Of a stretch of 64,000 nt of DNA, positions 41,645-52,136 are shown piece after piece. The stretch is from Dipteris shenzhenensis. Taxonomy: Eukaryota; Polypodiophyta; Polypodiopsida; Gleicheniales. The position numbers and the translations under genes are program-made. The notes beneath the pieces were generated by a model that did no database searches, had not been told where the DNA came from, and was given only the letters and a program-made list of their open reading frames with translations. Location of the stretch: the NCBI GenBank assembly GCA_047967505.1, contig CM106540.1. One strand, given 5' to 3'. Every line of letters starts with the position of its first letter. Positions within the stretch are counted from its first letter, which is position 1.

Positions 41645-44600
41645 TCATCCTAATCCCATGATGTGGCGGCAATGTGCAAACCGCTCTGTAGGCAAGCTCT
41701 TAGTGAGCAAATCTGCAGGATTATCATCAGTATGCACCTTCACAAGCTCAAGTCGCTTGTCTTCCAGTACCTCCTTGATGAAATGGTATTTCACATCTAT
41801 GTGCTTGGTCTTTTGATGAAAGACCGGATTCTTTGCCAACATGATAGCACTCTGACTATCACAATGCAAAACTGGCATATCTCCTGTAATGCCCAAATCT
41901 CCCACCAGCCGAGTAAGCCATATTGCTTCCTTGCAAGCCTCAGTGGCTGCAACATATTCAGCTTCAGTGGTTGACAGTGCAACACATTTCTGCAACCGAG
42001 ACACCCATGATATAGCACCTCCTGCAAATGTGAAAATATAACCGGTAGTAGACTTCCGGTTATCTGCATTCCCTGCATAGTCTGAATCTGTAAAATCATG
42101 CACCAATGCATCCTGCCTACCATAGCATATGCACAAGTCTTTGATACCCTTGAGAGACCTCAAGACACCTTTCACTGCTTCCCAGTGCCGCTTGCCTGGA
42201 TTTGCCATATACGTGCTGATGACTCCCACCGCAAAAGCAATATCCGGACGAGTGGCAACCATGGCATACATCAAAGAACCAACTGCAAATGCATACGGAA
42301 CCTTGGCCATTTCAGCCTTATCATCATCTGATCTGGGGCTGTCCTTACTGCTGAGTTTTAAATGTGGAGGCAACGGGGTACTAATAGACTTCCCCCCCTC
42401 CATTTTAAACCTCTGCAGTACTTTGTCAATGTACTCCTTCTGTGACAGAAACAAAAGTCCCTTGGACCTGTCACAAATAATCCGCATGCCAAGAATATGG
42501 TTTTCATCACCCAAGTCTTTCATGTCAAAAGACTTATGCAGTTGTTTCTTCAAAGCACTAATCTCCTGCTGAGATTTACTGGCAATCAGCATGTCATCCA
42601 CATATAGAATGAGTAGCATCAAACTGCTATCCTTTGCCCGTTTGGTGTACAAGCAATGATCGGTCTCACACCTATGATACCCTTGGGACTGCATGAAGGC
42701 ATCAAACTTCTTGTACCATTCTCTTGGTGCCTGCTTGAGTCCATACAAGCTCCTCTTGAGCTTACACACAAGCTGCTCTTTCCCTTTAACAGCATATCCC
42801 TCTGGCTGACTCATATAGATCTCATCATGGAGATCTCCGTGAAGAAAAGCAGTCTTCACATCCATCTGACATAAATCCATGTCCTCATGAGCAACAAGAG
42901 CTAACACTGCTCTCAAAGTAGTCATCTTGACTACAGGGGAAAAGATCTCATCAAAGTCAATGCCCTTCTCCTGCTTAAATCCCTTGGCAACCAATCTGGC
43001 CTTATACCTCGGTAAAGCATTTGAATCCACTTTGACTTTGTAAACCCACTTGCATGGCAAAACCTTTCTGCCTGCAGGTAGCTGCACCAAGTCCCATGTA
43101 TCATTTTGAAGTAGGGAGTCCATTTCTGACTGCATGGCTTTCTCCCACTTCCTTTTCTCTGTTCTTCCCATAGCTTCCTTGAAGCTGGAAGGCTCACCAC
43201 AATCTGTCAGCATGATAAAATCAGCCACATTATTGGCTCCTGGAACAAACCTGTCAGGAGGCCGTTGTACACGGGTGCTCCTCCTAACAAAATGTTCCAG
43301 ATTAGGCTGCTGTCTAGCCTGTTCGTCATGCATGACGGGTGGCTGTACCACCATATTTGGCTGTTCTACAGCCCCATTTGCTGGCATATCCAGTGGTGCA
43401 TCATTGGCAAAATTGTCTGGCTGATTTTCAGCCTGTATACCCTCTTGAACAGGGTTATCTACAGCAGCCTGCTGCTGCATATTAATGGGCATTCTTTGCT
43501 GTCCGACATCATCATAAACAACCCTCCTGTATTCCACAGGTTGCACGGGTTCTTTGTGTACACTATCCTCTTTAAAGATGACATCATTGCTGCGTATAAT
43601 CTTCCGTTTGATGGGATCCCATAACCTGTACCCCATTTCACCTTCGTCACCATAACCCATAAAGATGCATCTGGAAGACTTTGTCTCCAGTTTGGTGCGC
43701 AGTTCTTTGCGTATATGAGCAAAGCACTCGCAGCCAAACACACGTAAGTGCTTATATGAAGGTGGCTTGCTAGACCACACCTCCTCTGGCACTTTCAACT
43801 CCAAAGCCTTGTTCGGCGACCTGTTAATTATGTGAACTGCTGTTTGCACGGCTTCTGCCCAAAAGCCATGGGGCAATGCAGCATAAGACAACATACATCG
43901 AACCTTCTCCTGAACAGTTCGATTCATCCGCTCACTCACACCATTTTGAGATGCATTATGAGGGGCTGTGAGTTCCTGTTTAATGCCCTTAGCTTCGCAA
44001 AACTGTACAAAAGCATGTGACACATACTCACCCCCATTATCGGATCTGAGGCATTTCAGCCTGCGACCTGTCCGATTCTCAACCTGAGCGACAAACTTCT
44101 TGAAAGCATCTAAGGCATCGCTTTTATGCTTCAAGAAATAGACCCACACTTTGCGTGTGGCATCATCAATAAAAGTAATGAAATACTTTGCACCCCCTAG
44201 TGATAGCTGTGGCATCTCACACAAATCAGTGTGCACTAGATCAAGCGGTGCTCTATTTTGGGGAGTTCTCCTCTTATGAGGAGTCATAGAATGCTTGCCA
44301 AATATGCAATGATCACAAGTAGGCAAATCTGAAAATGAAAGAGACGGCAGATAACCCAAACGTGACAGTTCTTGCATTCCTTTAACGGACATGTGTCCCA
44401 ACCGGCTATGCCACAATGAAACCTTTGGCAGCTCGGTTATGGCAACAACATGATTACCTACACTGGAAACATAAAGAGGGTACAAGGTATCACTCTTATA
44501 ACCCTCAGCCACTACAACCTGGCCATTAGTAATCACCCATTTGGAATCCCCAAATGTGGTGTGGTAACCACTGTCATCCAACAAGCCAGTGCTAATCAGA

Positions 44601-45430
44601 TTTTTCTTGATTTGCGGCACATGGCGAACAACATCAAGCATAAATGTGCGTTCATCAGGGAATACTATCTGTATACTACCAATCCCTGCAATCTGACATG
44701 CATAGTTGTTCCCAAGGTCAACAACTCCATGAGTACCTGTGTAGGAAGTAAACCACTCCCTATGAGGAGTAACATGAAAAGAAGCACCTGAATCCAAGAG
44801 CCAGGTGTGCATGTCATGGCCATCAATAACCAATGTATGTGCAATTACAGCAGAAGAGCATAAAACATCATGTCTGTCACTTTCACTGTCTTCTGCTGCA
44901 ACATTCACTGCATCCAAGTCATCTGCCTTGGCCTTGCCTTTGCCTTTGCTTCCACTGCCTGCATCCTTTGTCTCAGCCTTCTTGGCTTTCTGATCCCGTA
45001 TAAACTTGAAGCACTTAGACTTCACATGTCCCTTCTTGCCACAGTAAAAGCATTCAATATCCTTTTTGCCACGGGACTGACTGCGGGATTTGGACTTTCC
45101 AGCAGATCTCCCCTTCTGCTGAGTCCTGCCTCTTTCCTGTACCTGCAAAGCATTTGAAGAGTTGCTGCCTGCATTATTCTTCCTGCTCATCTCCTCCATA
45201 AGGAGAGAGCTCTCCACATCAGCATACATAAGAGTGACATTTGAATTAGACAGGGTGGTCTTGAAAGTGTCCCAACTCTGAGGGAGGGTACACAACAAGA
45301 AAGTAGCCTTGAACTCCTCATCAAGGTTCAACCCCTGTGCAATCAGCTGTGTAAAGATGGCATTGAACTCACTCAAGTGTGAGGTCATAGCTGTACCTTC
45401 CTTCATGCGAAGATCGACAAGCTTTTTCAA
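41645..45430 (-). CDS. Copia-2 polyprotein (gag end, protease, integrase, RT, RNase H)
   Basis: 1,261 codons open. Order: gag end with zinc knuckle CFYCGKKGHVKSKC (about residue 128), aspartic protease LLDSGASFHVT (about 213), pre-integrase LWHSRLGHMS and CDHCIFGKH, and integrase HTDLCEMPQ, FIDDATRK, SDNGGEYV and NGVSERMNRTVQEK. The integrase Asp, Asp and Glu are all present. Next are RT YKARLVAKGFKQEKGIDFDE, MDVKTAFLHGDL and ILYVDDMLIAS (catalytic YVDD), then RNase H FTDSDYAGNADNRKSTTGY and STTEAEYVAATEACKEA. It ends HCRHIMGLG next to the polypurine tract. Domain order (integrase before RT) defines Ty1/copia. With 3-of-201 LTR divergence this is a recent insertion. Confidence 0.95.
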   Translation of the reverse strand: MKKLVDLRMKEGTAMTSHLSEFNAIFTQLIAQGLNLDEEFKATFLLCTLPQSWDTFKTTLSNSNVTLMYADVESSLLMEEMSRKNNAGSNSSNALQVQERGRTQQKGRSAGKSKSRSQSRGKKDIECFYCGKKGHVKSKCFKFIRDQKAKKAETKDAGSGSKGKGKAKADDLDAVNVAAEDSESDRHDVLCSSAVIAHTLVIDGHDMHTWLLDSGASFHVTPHREWFTSYTGTHGVVDLGNNYACQIAGIGSIQIVFPDERTFMLDVVRHVPQIKKNLISTGLLDDSGYHTTFGDSKWVITNGQVVVAEGYKSDTLYPLYVSSVGNHVVAITELPKVSLWHSRLGHMSVKGMQELSRLGYLPSLSFSDLPTCDHCIFGKHSMTPHKRRTPQNRAPLDLVHTDLCEMPQLSLGGAKYFITFIDDATRKVWVYFLKHKSDALDAFKKFVAQVENRTGRRLKCLRSDNGGEYVSHAFVQFCEAKGIKQELTAPHNASQNGVSERMNRTVQEKVRCMLSYAALPHGFWAEAVQTAVHIINRSPNKALELKVPEEVWSSKPPSYKHLRVFGCECFAHIRKELRTKLETKSSRCIFMGYGDEGEMGYRLWDPIKRKIIRSNDVIFKEDSVHKEPVQPVEYRRVVYDDVGQQRMPINMQQQAAVDNPVQEGIQAENQPDNFANDAPLDMPANGAVEQPNMVVQPPVMHDEQARQQPNLEHFVRRSTRVQRPPDRFVPGANNVADFIMLTDCGEPSSFKEAMGRTEKRKWEKAMQSEMDSLLQNDTWDLVQLPAGRKVLPCKWVYKVKVDSNALPRYKARLVAKGFKQEKGIDFDEIFSPVVKMTTLRAVLALVAHEDMDLCQMDVKTAFLHGDLHDEIYMSQPEGYAVKGKEQLVCKLKRSLYGLKQAPREWYKKFDAFMQSQGYHRCETDHCLYTKRAKDSSLMLLILYVDDMLIASKSQQEISALKKQLHKSFDMKDLGDENHILGMRIICDRSKGLLFLSQKEYIDKVLQRFKMEGGKSISTPLPPHLKLSSKDSPRSDDDKAEMAKVPYAFAVGSLMYAMVATRPDIAFAVGVISTYMANPGKRHWEAVKGVLRSLKGIKDLCICYGRQDALVHDFTDSDYAGNADNRKSTTGYIFTFAGGAISWVSRLQKCVALSTTEAEYVAATEACKEAIWLTRLVGDLGITGDMPVLHCDSQSAIMLAKNPVFHQKTKHIDVKYHFIKEVLEDKRLELVKVHTDDNPADLLTKSLPTERFAHCRHIMGLG

Positions 45431-45433
45431 CCA

Positions 45434-45742
45434 TTAAACCTTACTGGCTGAACTCTTTTGGGCATACAACTCTTCTAGCCTCTGCCATAGGCCATAAGAG
45501 GTCTTTTCAGCCTGAACATTGAACACAAGAGAATCACTGAGAGTAAGCATGATAGTAGCCCTTGCGGACAAATCAAGCTCCTCCCACTCATCATCTGACA
45601 TCCCAGATGGCTTGACACCCTTCACCCTTATGGGCTTAGAAATCTTCTTTAGCAGAAGTACATTCAAACACTGTTCTGCCCATAATGCATAATTGTGTGC
45701 CCCTTCCAATTTCTTTATGTTCAGAATTGAAGATTCACTTCC
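45434..45742 (-). pseudogene. Copia-2 gag, N-terminal part after the LINE insertion
   Basis: The frame restarts in the left copy of the target duplication (GSES) and reads SSILNIKKLEGAHNYALWAE, WEELDLSARATIML and YGLWQRLEELYAQKSS, a UBN2-type copia gag that forms the particle coat. It ends at a TAA (45434-45436), after which the same frame continues into the large polyprotein. The LINE and this one stop are the only obvious lesions. Confidence 0.9.
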
Positions 45743-46407
45743 ATCATGATTGATCAAAACTGTCAAATCTGAGTTGCAGGAGCTGCTGCTCCTCCCCGTT
45801 CCCCTGCTGCTCCCCCTCCCTCAGCCCGTCTCTCTCTCCCCTCTCTCCCCTCAACCTGTCCCTCGCCCCTTCCTGCTGCTCCCCCCCCTCCCCCCCTGCT
45901 GCTCCGCCCCCTCTCCCCCTGCCTGTCCTTCGTTCCCTCCCCCTGCCCTTCCGCCCCCTCTCCCTGCTTCCGCCCCCTCCCCCCTGCTGTCCCGCCCCTC
46001 TCCCTGCCTCCGCCCCCTCCCCCCTGCTGCCTCCGCCCCCTCCCCCCTGCCTCCGCCCCCTCCCCCCTGCTGCTCCGCCCCCTCTCCCTGCCTCCGCCCC
46101 CTCCCCCTTGCTGTTCCGCCCCTTCCCCCTGTCGCGCCCCCTCCCTTGCTTGCCCCTCGCCTCCCCCCTGCTGTCCCGCCCCCTCCCTGCTTGCTCTCCC
46201 GCCCCCTCTCTTTCTTCTCCTCTCTTTTCCCCATCCCTCCCTCTCAGCTTGCCCCTCTCCCCTCTCAGCCCCAGCCCCTCTCCTCCTTCCCTCCCCTTCC
46301 CCCCTGCTTCCTCCTTGCCTCCTTTCCCCTCCCTTGCCCCCCGCAGCTTTTTTGGAACGGAAGGAGCTTTTATTCTGTTCAAGTCGGCCTCCTCACCTTG
46401 ATTGGCG
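45743..46407 (+). promoter_or_regulatory. C-rich 5-prime UTR of LINE A2 with CCGCCCCCTCCC repeats
   Basis: From 45780 to 46340 the plus strand is almost all C and T, with imperfect units such as CTGCCTCCGCCCCCTCCCCC repeated many times between 45895 and 46130. The complementary strand can form G-quadruplexes. Being complete at its 5-prime end, this is a candidate internal promoter. Confidence 0.65.
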
Positions 46408-47950
46408 ATGGATACCCCGTCAGCCAATCTTACTCCATCTCCACCGGCCACGAAAACTATCACTTTCTCTAAAGACGAGTTGCAGCAGCTCAAGAAGGAT
46501 GTAGAGATTGAGTGCTCTACCACATTGCTAGCATGCATCTTCGGGTCTCACCCTTCCAGATCCCAAGCCAGAGACTGGATGCTTACGGCTCTCCCCCCAG
46601 ACCTCACTCCTCGATTGTTAGATGTTCGCCTTCTGGGACGAGGTTTTTTCCAGGTTGTTTTTGACACTCCAGAGGCTGCGAGCACTGTGCTCAAGGCCGA
46701 GTTTTTACACCTGGGACACAGGAAGATCTTCTTTGAAGCCTTTCACCTTGGTTTCGACCCAGTAGAGGCAGATAAGAAAATCTTCTCGCTCTTCATCAGG
46801 TTCCCCGGGCTTCCCCAGGTTTACCATCGACTTCTTTCTGTTATTAGGGAGCATTTTGGCGCAGTTGCTGAGATCCCACCCCTCCCTGGGTTGCCATTGA
46901 CTGCAGCAAAGGCAAGCAAGGCTGATGGGGTTCCTAGAGTTAGGGTCCTTTGCAAGGATCCTAACCTCAAGATGGACCACGTCATGATCCAGCGCCCGGA
47001 TGGTTCCTTTTTCGCCAGAGAGTGGAGATTTCAGGCAGGCAGGACCAGTGCAGGATTTGCAGGACCTCGGGACACTTTGCCAGGGATTGCCCCAGGAAGA
47101 AGAAAAGGCCTAAGAAGCCCTCTGGTACAGCTACCGCCTCAGGGCATCGACAGGGGGGGGGATTAGACCCTCCACTTGCCCCTCGACCTCGATAGAGGGG
47201 TGGTACAGGTCCAGCTCCTGCTCCTCGTTCTTCACGTGGCGGTCCTGCTCAGTCAGGTGGTGGTACAGGTCCAGTACCTATTCCTCGGCCTCGACAGGGG
47301 GTGGTACAGGTCCTTCACCTGCTCCTCGACCCCCACCTCCCTCAGGCACACACGACGCTTTACAGTGGGTTCCTGTACGTGTGCAGGTCCCTCCTTTAGT
47401 TCACGAGGGTACCTTAGTAGACTCTGCTTCACCTCGAGCTGTCCTTCCTGTCTCACCTTGCACAGTCCGAGACGCTGAAGCTTCGACCTCCTCCCCAGTT
47501 GCAGCTTCTTCCTTAGATCCAGCAGTGCCAGATGTTCCTCTTGAGGACGGAGAGATCTCCGCGGCTGGGCAGACACAGGGTAGAGAGCATTCCTCACTCC
47601 CTCCCTTGGATAGAGGGAAGGGGATAGCTTACACTGTTGATCCTCTTCCCTCACAAGGGATCCTTTGTACTCCGGTGTCTGGATTGCTCCACAGGAACTC
47701 GTTTTCAGCCTTGGCAGAGAGTTTAGATTTCCCAGAGGAGGAGTTTCTGCCCGCTACTTTTGGGGAGCCAATGGTTGGGTTTCCTATTGATAGGGCTTCT
47801 TCTTCAGGTGCCAGGATTCTTTCCCCTATTGACTTTCCACCACTGGGTTCCTTCCCTCCTTCCTCGAGCAGGAGGTCTTCCCCTGTTGAGGGGTTTGTTT
47901 CTGCCACTAGGTCGGGTAAGGTGTTCCACTCTACATCCTCCCGTCGATGA
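46408..47950 (+). pseudogene. LINE A2 ORF1 with frameshifted zinc knuckle
   Basis: ATG 46408 (MDTPSANLTPSPPATK) opens a DUF4283-like domain (DWMLTALPPDLTPRLLDVRL, ADKKIFSLFIRFPGLPQVYH, RVRVLCKDPNL). Near 47030 the frame changes, and the zinc knuckle CRICRTSGHFARDC (CX2CX4HX4C, from 47049) lies in frame 3. That frame leads to a G9 run (47153-47161) and a repeated GGTGP-rich linker with a TAG near 47194. Frame 2 then carries the C-terminal part to TGA 47948-47950, overlapping the ORF2 ATG at 47947. The C-terminus lacks the domain that A1 and A3 share. Two shifts inactivate the copy. Confidence 0.85.
47195..47335 (+). repeat. GGTGGTACAGGTCC repeats in LINE A2 ORF1 linker
   Basis: GGTGGTACAGGTCC occurs at about 47198, 47260 and 47299, each followed by CTCCTGCTCCTCG-like sequence, encoding a Gly-Thr-Gly-Pro linker. 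Confidence 0.75.
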
Positions 47951-50900
47951 GGATTATCAGTTGGAACATACAGGGCCTAGGTGGCGTCCCACATCGCCGC
48001 CGTAGACAGCTGATCCGGGATCAGCTTCATCCAGGTGTTACTGGGGGTCCCATTGATATATTATTTATTCAAGAGCACAAGCTGGATTATAGAGATTGTG
48101 CCAAGTCAGGCAAGTTGCTTTCAGGCCATACTTTTTGGTCGCCTGCATTGGGCACTAGGGGAGGCACTTCTATTTCAGTTTCGCAGTCGGTTCTCCCCTT
48201 AGTTGTTGGGCACGGAGTCATTATCCCCTCTAGAGCTCAGTGGATTATTCTTTTGATTGGAGGGCGTAAGGTTGGCTTCCTCAACCTATATGCCTCCAAC
48301 ATTAGAGGGGAACGTGTCCTTATGTGGAAGACTTTGCTTTCCTGGGCCCCCATTGTGGATTCTTGGGTGATTGGAGGTGACTTTAACATGGTCGAGTTAC
48401 CTTCAGACAAAAAAGGGGGTAGAGAAGGCGGACTACACTCTTTGGAGAGAGCAGCTTGGGATGCCTTCCTTTTCCATTTCTGTGGCAGAGATACTTGGTG
48501 TGATGATGCCTTTCTTATTCAGCCACAGTCCCTCCTGTTCTCTTGGTCGAACAGGAGGCAACAGATGCCTATTCATGCACGCATTGACAGAATTTATGTA
48601 GATGACTGGCCACTAGACAGAGGTGGATCGGTATGCATTGCTGCGGGGGTTTCCACCTCAGACCATTTCCCTGTTGTTCTGGCTATCTCAGAGCCTCACT
48701 TGAGAGGCCGATCTGCCAGCATCAGGATTCCAGATGCCTTTTACACAGAGGAGGACCTTACGGAGGCAGCCCTACGGATATGGTTTGTTCATGTCCAGGG
48801 TGGGCAGCCACATCCATCACATTTAGCCGCTGCCCTCTCTGGTATTAGCGACTTTTACTGCTCAGTTGCTTCTACCAGGAGACGAGATATTCTCAGACGT
48901 GAGATTGGTGTTCGCCAGCAGTTAGCAGCTTTGCAGAGGGAAGAGCAGAAACGGCCTTCAGATGCTTGGATTCACGAGCGCCTTGCTGCAGCGAGGGCTC
49001 ATCTACAGTTATTGCTTGATCAGAGAGCAGAGTATGCCTTTCATGCACGGGAGTCCTTCTGGATTCAGATGGGTGGTAGAGTCAATAAACACTTTTTCTC
49101 TACTCTTGGCCCTAGACATAGTAGAGAGAGTGTATCTCAGCTTATTGACTCGCATGGGGTTTTACAGACAGAGCCAGATGACGTCTTACGCATAGCTTCA
49201 GATTTCTATGCCACCCTCCTTACTGCTGATCCTGAGACACACGATATAAAGGATGCTAGACAGGCTATTTGGCAGAGTATCCCAGTGTTGGTGAATCCGG
49301 ATATGCATGTTCTACTTGACGCACCTTTCACCAACACAGAGTTCAGGACTGCACTTTCAGCCCTTCACAAGGGCAAGTGCCCAGGTTTAGATGGCCTCAC
49401 CCCGTCTTTTTTCATTGCATTTTGGGATATCATTGGAGACTATATTACTTCAGCCATGCAGGCCATTTGGGACTCTGGCGAGATGCCTGAGTCGCTTACA
49501 GAGGGCCTCATCCACCTTATCCCAAAAGGAGGTAGCAGAAATTTATTGTCCCAGTGGAGGCCTATCACACTTCTGGGGACTTGTTACAAGATTCTGGCCA
49601 AGGCTATCAGCCTCCGATTGCAGCCACTTCTCCCTGATCTTATTCATGACACTCAGACGGGATTTGTGCATGGCAGAAGTATTTTTGATAACATTTTTTC
49701 TTCAGAGTGGGCCATGCAGAGTGGCCAGAATCTTGCCATTCTACTGTTGGATTTTGAAAAAGCTTATGACAGAGTAGATTGGAGTTTTTTGGAGGGCACC
49801 CTTCTACGCTTTGGATTCACTGATGTTTGGATCAGAGGTGTTTCCTCTTTGTACAGATCAGCCCATAGCCAGGTACTTATTGGTGGGGTAAGGGGTGAGA
49901 GATTTCAGATTTCGAGATCAGTCCGTCAGGGATGCCCCCTTGCTCCTTTCCTTTTTTAATTCGTGGCCGAAGCTATGAGCATCTATTTTAGATCTCAAGC
50001 TGACATCTTTGGGCTGAGACTTCCCATCAGAAGAGAAGAGGAGCTGCTTGACAGTGAGTTGGCTGATGACACAGCGATTTATTTGGATGCCTCTCCACAC
50101 ACATTGACTTCTTTCAGGACAGCATTGGATTTATTTTGGTTGGCGGCAGGGGCGCAGATAAATTGGCATAAATCCAATGGCTTTTGGATCAGTGATGAGG
50201 ACACTCCAGTTTGGGGGCTTGACATAGGGTTCACTTGGGTTTAGAGGGGTGTGCCTATCAGGTATTTGGGCTGCCAGGTCGGCTTGGGTATTTCTACCAC
50301 GGAGCAGTTTGCTCCCGTGTTGGAGAGCATCAGAAGGAAGCTTCTCTTTTGGAGCTCAACCAAGCTGGATCTTGCCTCTAGAGTTGTGGTGGTCAACCAG
50401 GTCCTTCTGGCCACTGCCTGGTTTATTTGTTCATGTTGGTGCCGTTCTAGGGACTGCATCATTCAGCTCAGAAGACCGATCAGGAACTTTCTCTGGAGTG
50501 GGCTTGATGGCACAGCAGATGCCTTAGCCAGAGTGGCTTGGGAGACCCTCATCCTCCCTACACAGGATGGGGGTCTCAATATTATTGATCCAGATTTACA
50601 GTGCAGAGCTTTACTTTGCAAGATAGTGGTGCGAGGACTTGTGCCAGGACAGGAACCGTGGAAGGACTTTCTTATCAGCAGCATACAGAGGTGCACACCT
50701 TCCTCAGGAGGAGACTGGATGAGCAGTGTTAGATGGATCTTCACTTCAGCACACCTCAGATCACCTTCATCCCCTCTCATGGTTGCCATTCTGAAAGCTT
50801 GGGCTAGTTTCAGAAGCTCTCTTCGGAGGATTCCTCCTTCCTCCCGGGAAGAGATTGATAGGCAGCCCATCATGTGGAACGACAGTATTTTAGATGATCG

Positions 50901-52001
50901 TGGCAGACCACTGGGTGCCTCACTCTACATGCAGTGGGCCAGGTGGGAGAGGGGACCTGCTTCTTCTTTGGGATCTTGGAAAGCTTTCCGTAGGCTTCCA
51001 GAGGAAACCAAGTCAAGGTTGACAGGACATCTCAGAGGGAGTGCAGGGAGGATCTTGCAGATTGAGATAGCCCTTCCAGAGGCTTGGATAGACATAGATG
51101 ATATGCCTCTCACTTCCTCCACTTGGGCAGGTACTTTCTCGAGAGGCGGGGTTCCACTTCAGGTCTTAGCCTTCCGAGATGCACAGGAGGATGCTGTCGT
51201 TTTCAGTGTCCAGGATGGTGGCAGATTGCTCAGATCTACAGATGATATCTTGCTTGAGTCTGCTTTTCAGCCTATCAGGGTCGTAGGCCTTTTGATGCAG
51301 GAATCAGATTCAGAGTGGTTCTTAGACCCTGACCCCCAGTTACTCTCCACCTGGTCTTGGAGACTTTGGCTCTATGGAGGAGTTCCCATCAGGTATTTAC
51401 AGTGGGACCCCGGAGAGTGGGAGTGGATTGACGCGGGGCATCGAGAGAAGACCATCCCCTTCTTTCGTTACACGGTCAGTAATGCCAGGAGATTTCAGCT
51501 CAGTAGTAGAGGCTGGAGACCCTCCAGAGTTCCTCATTGGGAGACTTTTGGTATTACTGCGGATCAGCAGAGGTACTTCTGGAGGAGGCTCTGGAAATCC
51601 CACAGGAATAGAAAGATCACTATCTTCTTTTGGCTTTCTATTCATGGAGGGATTGCAGTGAACCTTTGGAGGTCCAGATTCGGAGCCGACCCTACTTGCC
51701 CTCGTTGCCTTTCTGCTTCGGAGTCTATTCAGCATTGCTTATGGGATTGCAGACAGGCGAGATTGAGGCTATGGAGGGTACTCAGGTTCATCCCTCGCAC
51801 ACATTGGCTAGTATCTGGACAGACATCGTACACACTCTGATGGCCGTATGGACGGGTATGCAGGGGGACTCCCGTGCAGCCTCAGCTAGGAGGGCTTATT
51901 TCTTCAGGGAATGGAAGGATTCTCCTTTCTTCTCTGAATCTACTACAGGGTTGAGATGGCACTTTCAGCCTCAGCCTTGGTTTCTTTCCACCTCACTCTG
52001 A
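47947..52001 (+). pseudogene. LINE A2 ORF2 (EEP endonuclease, RT, zf-RVT), two stops and one deletion
   Basis: ATG 47947 lies in the ORF1 stop (ATGA). EEP: SWNIQGLGG, LFIQEHKLDY, VGFLNLYASN, VIGGDFNMVE and TSDHFPVVL, all intact. RT: KGKCPGLDGLTPSFF, LIPKGGSRNLLSQWRPITLL, LLDFEKAYDRVDWSF (motif A), SVRQGCPLAPFLF (motif B), TAA 49957-49959, then ELADDTAIYL (motif C reads LADD, usually FADD or YADD), TAG 50242-50244, and SIRRKLLFWSSTKLDLASRV. zf-RVT: CPRCLSASESIQHCLWDC. A deletion of about 290 bp at 51760 removes part of the C-terminus compared with the copy at 28753-29824; the last frame ends at TGA 51999-52001. Confidence 0.92.
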
Positions 52002-52124
52002 GGGGTTTTTTATTATCCTCATGATTTCATGATGTATTCCGCTTTGAGCTTGCTCTCGCGGGTTTTTGTTCGTTCTTAATAGAAGTCTTTTTCATGAAAA
52101 AAAAAAAAAAAAAGATTCACTTCC

Positions 52125-52136
52125 CCGTGATGCCAT
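52125..52136 (-). pseudogene. Copia-2 gag start, cut off by LINE A2
   Basis: ATG at 52136-52134 opens MASR. The next codons (GSES) lie in the 12-bp target duplication AGATTCACTTCC (plus-strand reading, 52113-52124), after which the LINE A2 poly-A tail begins. The frame resumes at 45742. Confidence 0.85.

Larger units (their letters stand above)
45743..52112 (+). mobile_element. LINE family A2, full-length, inserted in copia-2 gag
   Basis: 6,370 bp bounded by the 12-bp duplication AGATTCACTTCC (45731-45742 and 52113-52124) and ending in an A-tail of about 17. It contains a C-rich 5-prime UTR, ORF1, ORF2 and a short 3-prime UTR. ORF2 has only two stop codons in the first 1,250 codons plus one deletion near 51760. 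It lies opposite to copia-2. It is the best-preserved LINE of the window. Confidence 0.95.

Noticed and set aside
45744-46538. Long minus-strand frame of Gly/Arg/Glu repeats and the matching plus-strand Pro/Ser frame
   Set aside because: Both come from the CCGCCCCCTCCC repeats of the LINE A2 5-prime UTR. The right edge is explained by the copia gag fragment joined to LINE DNA.
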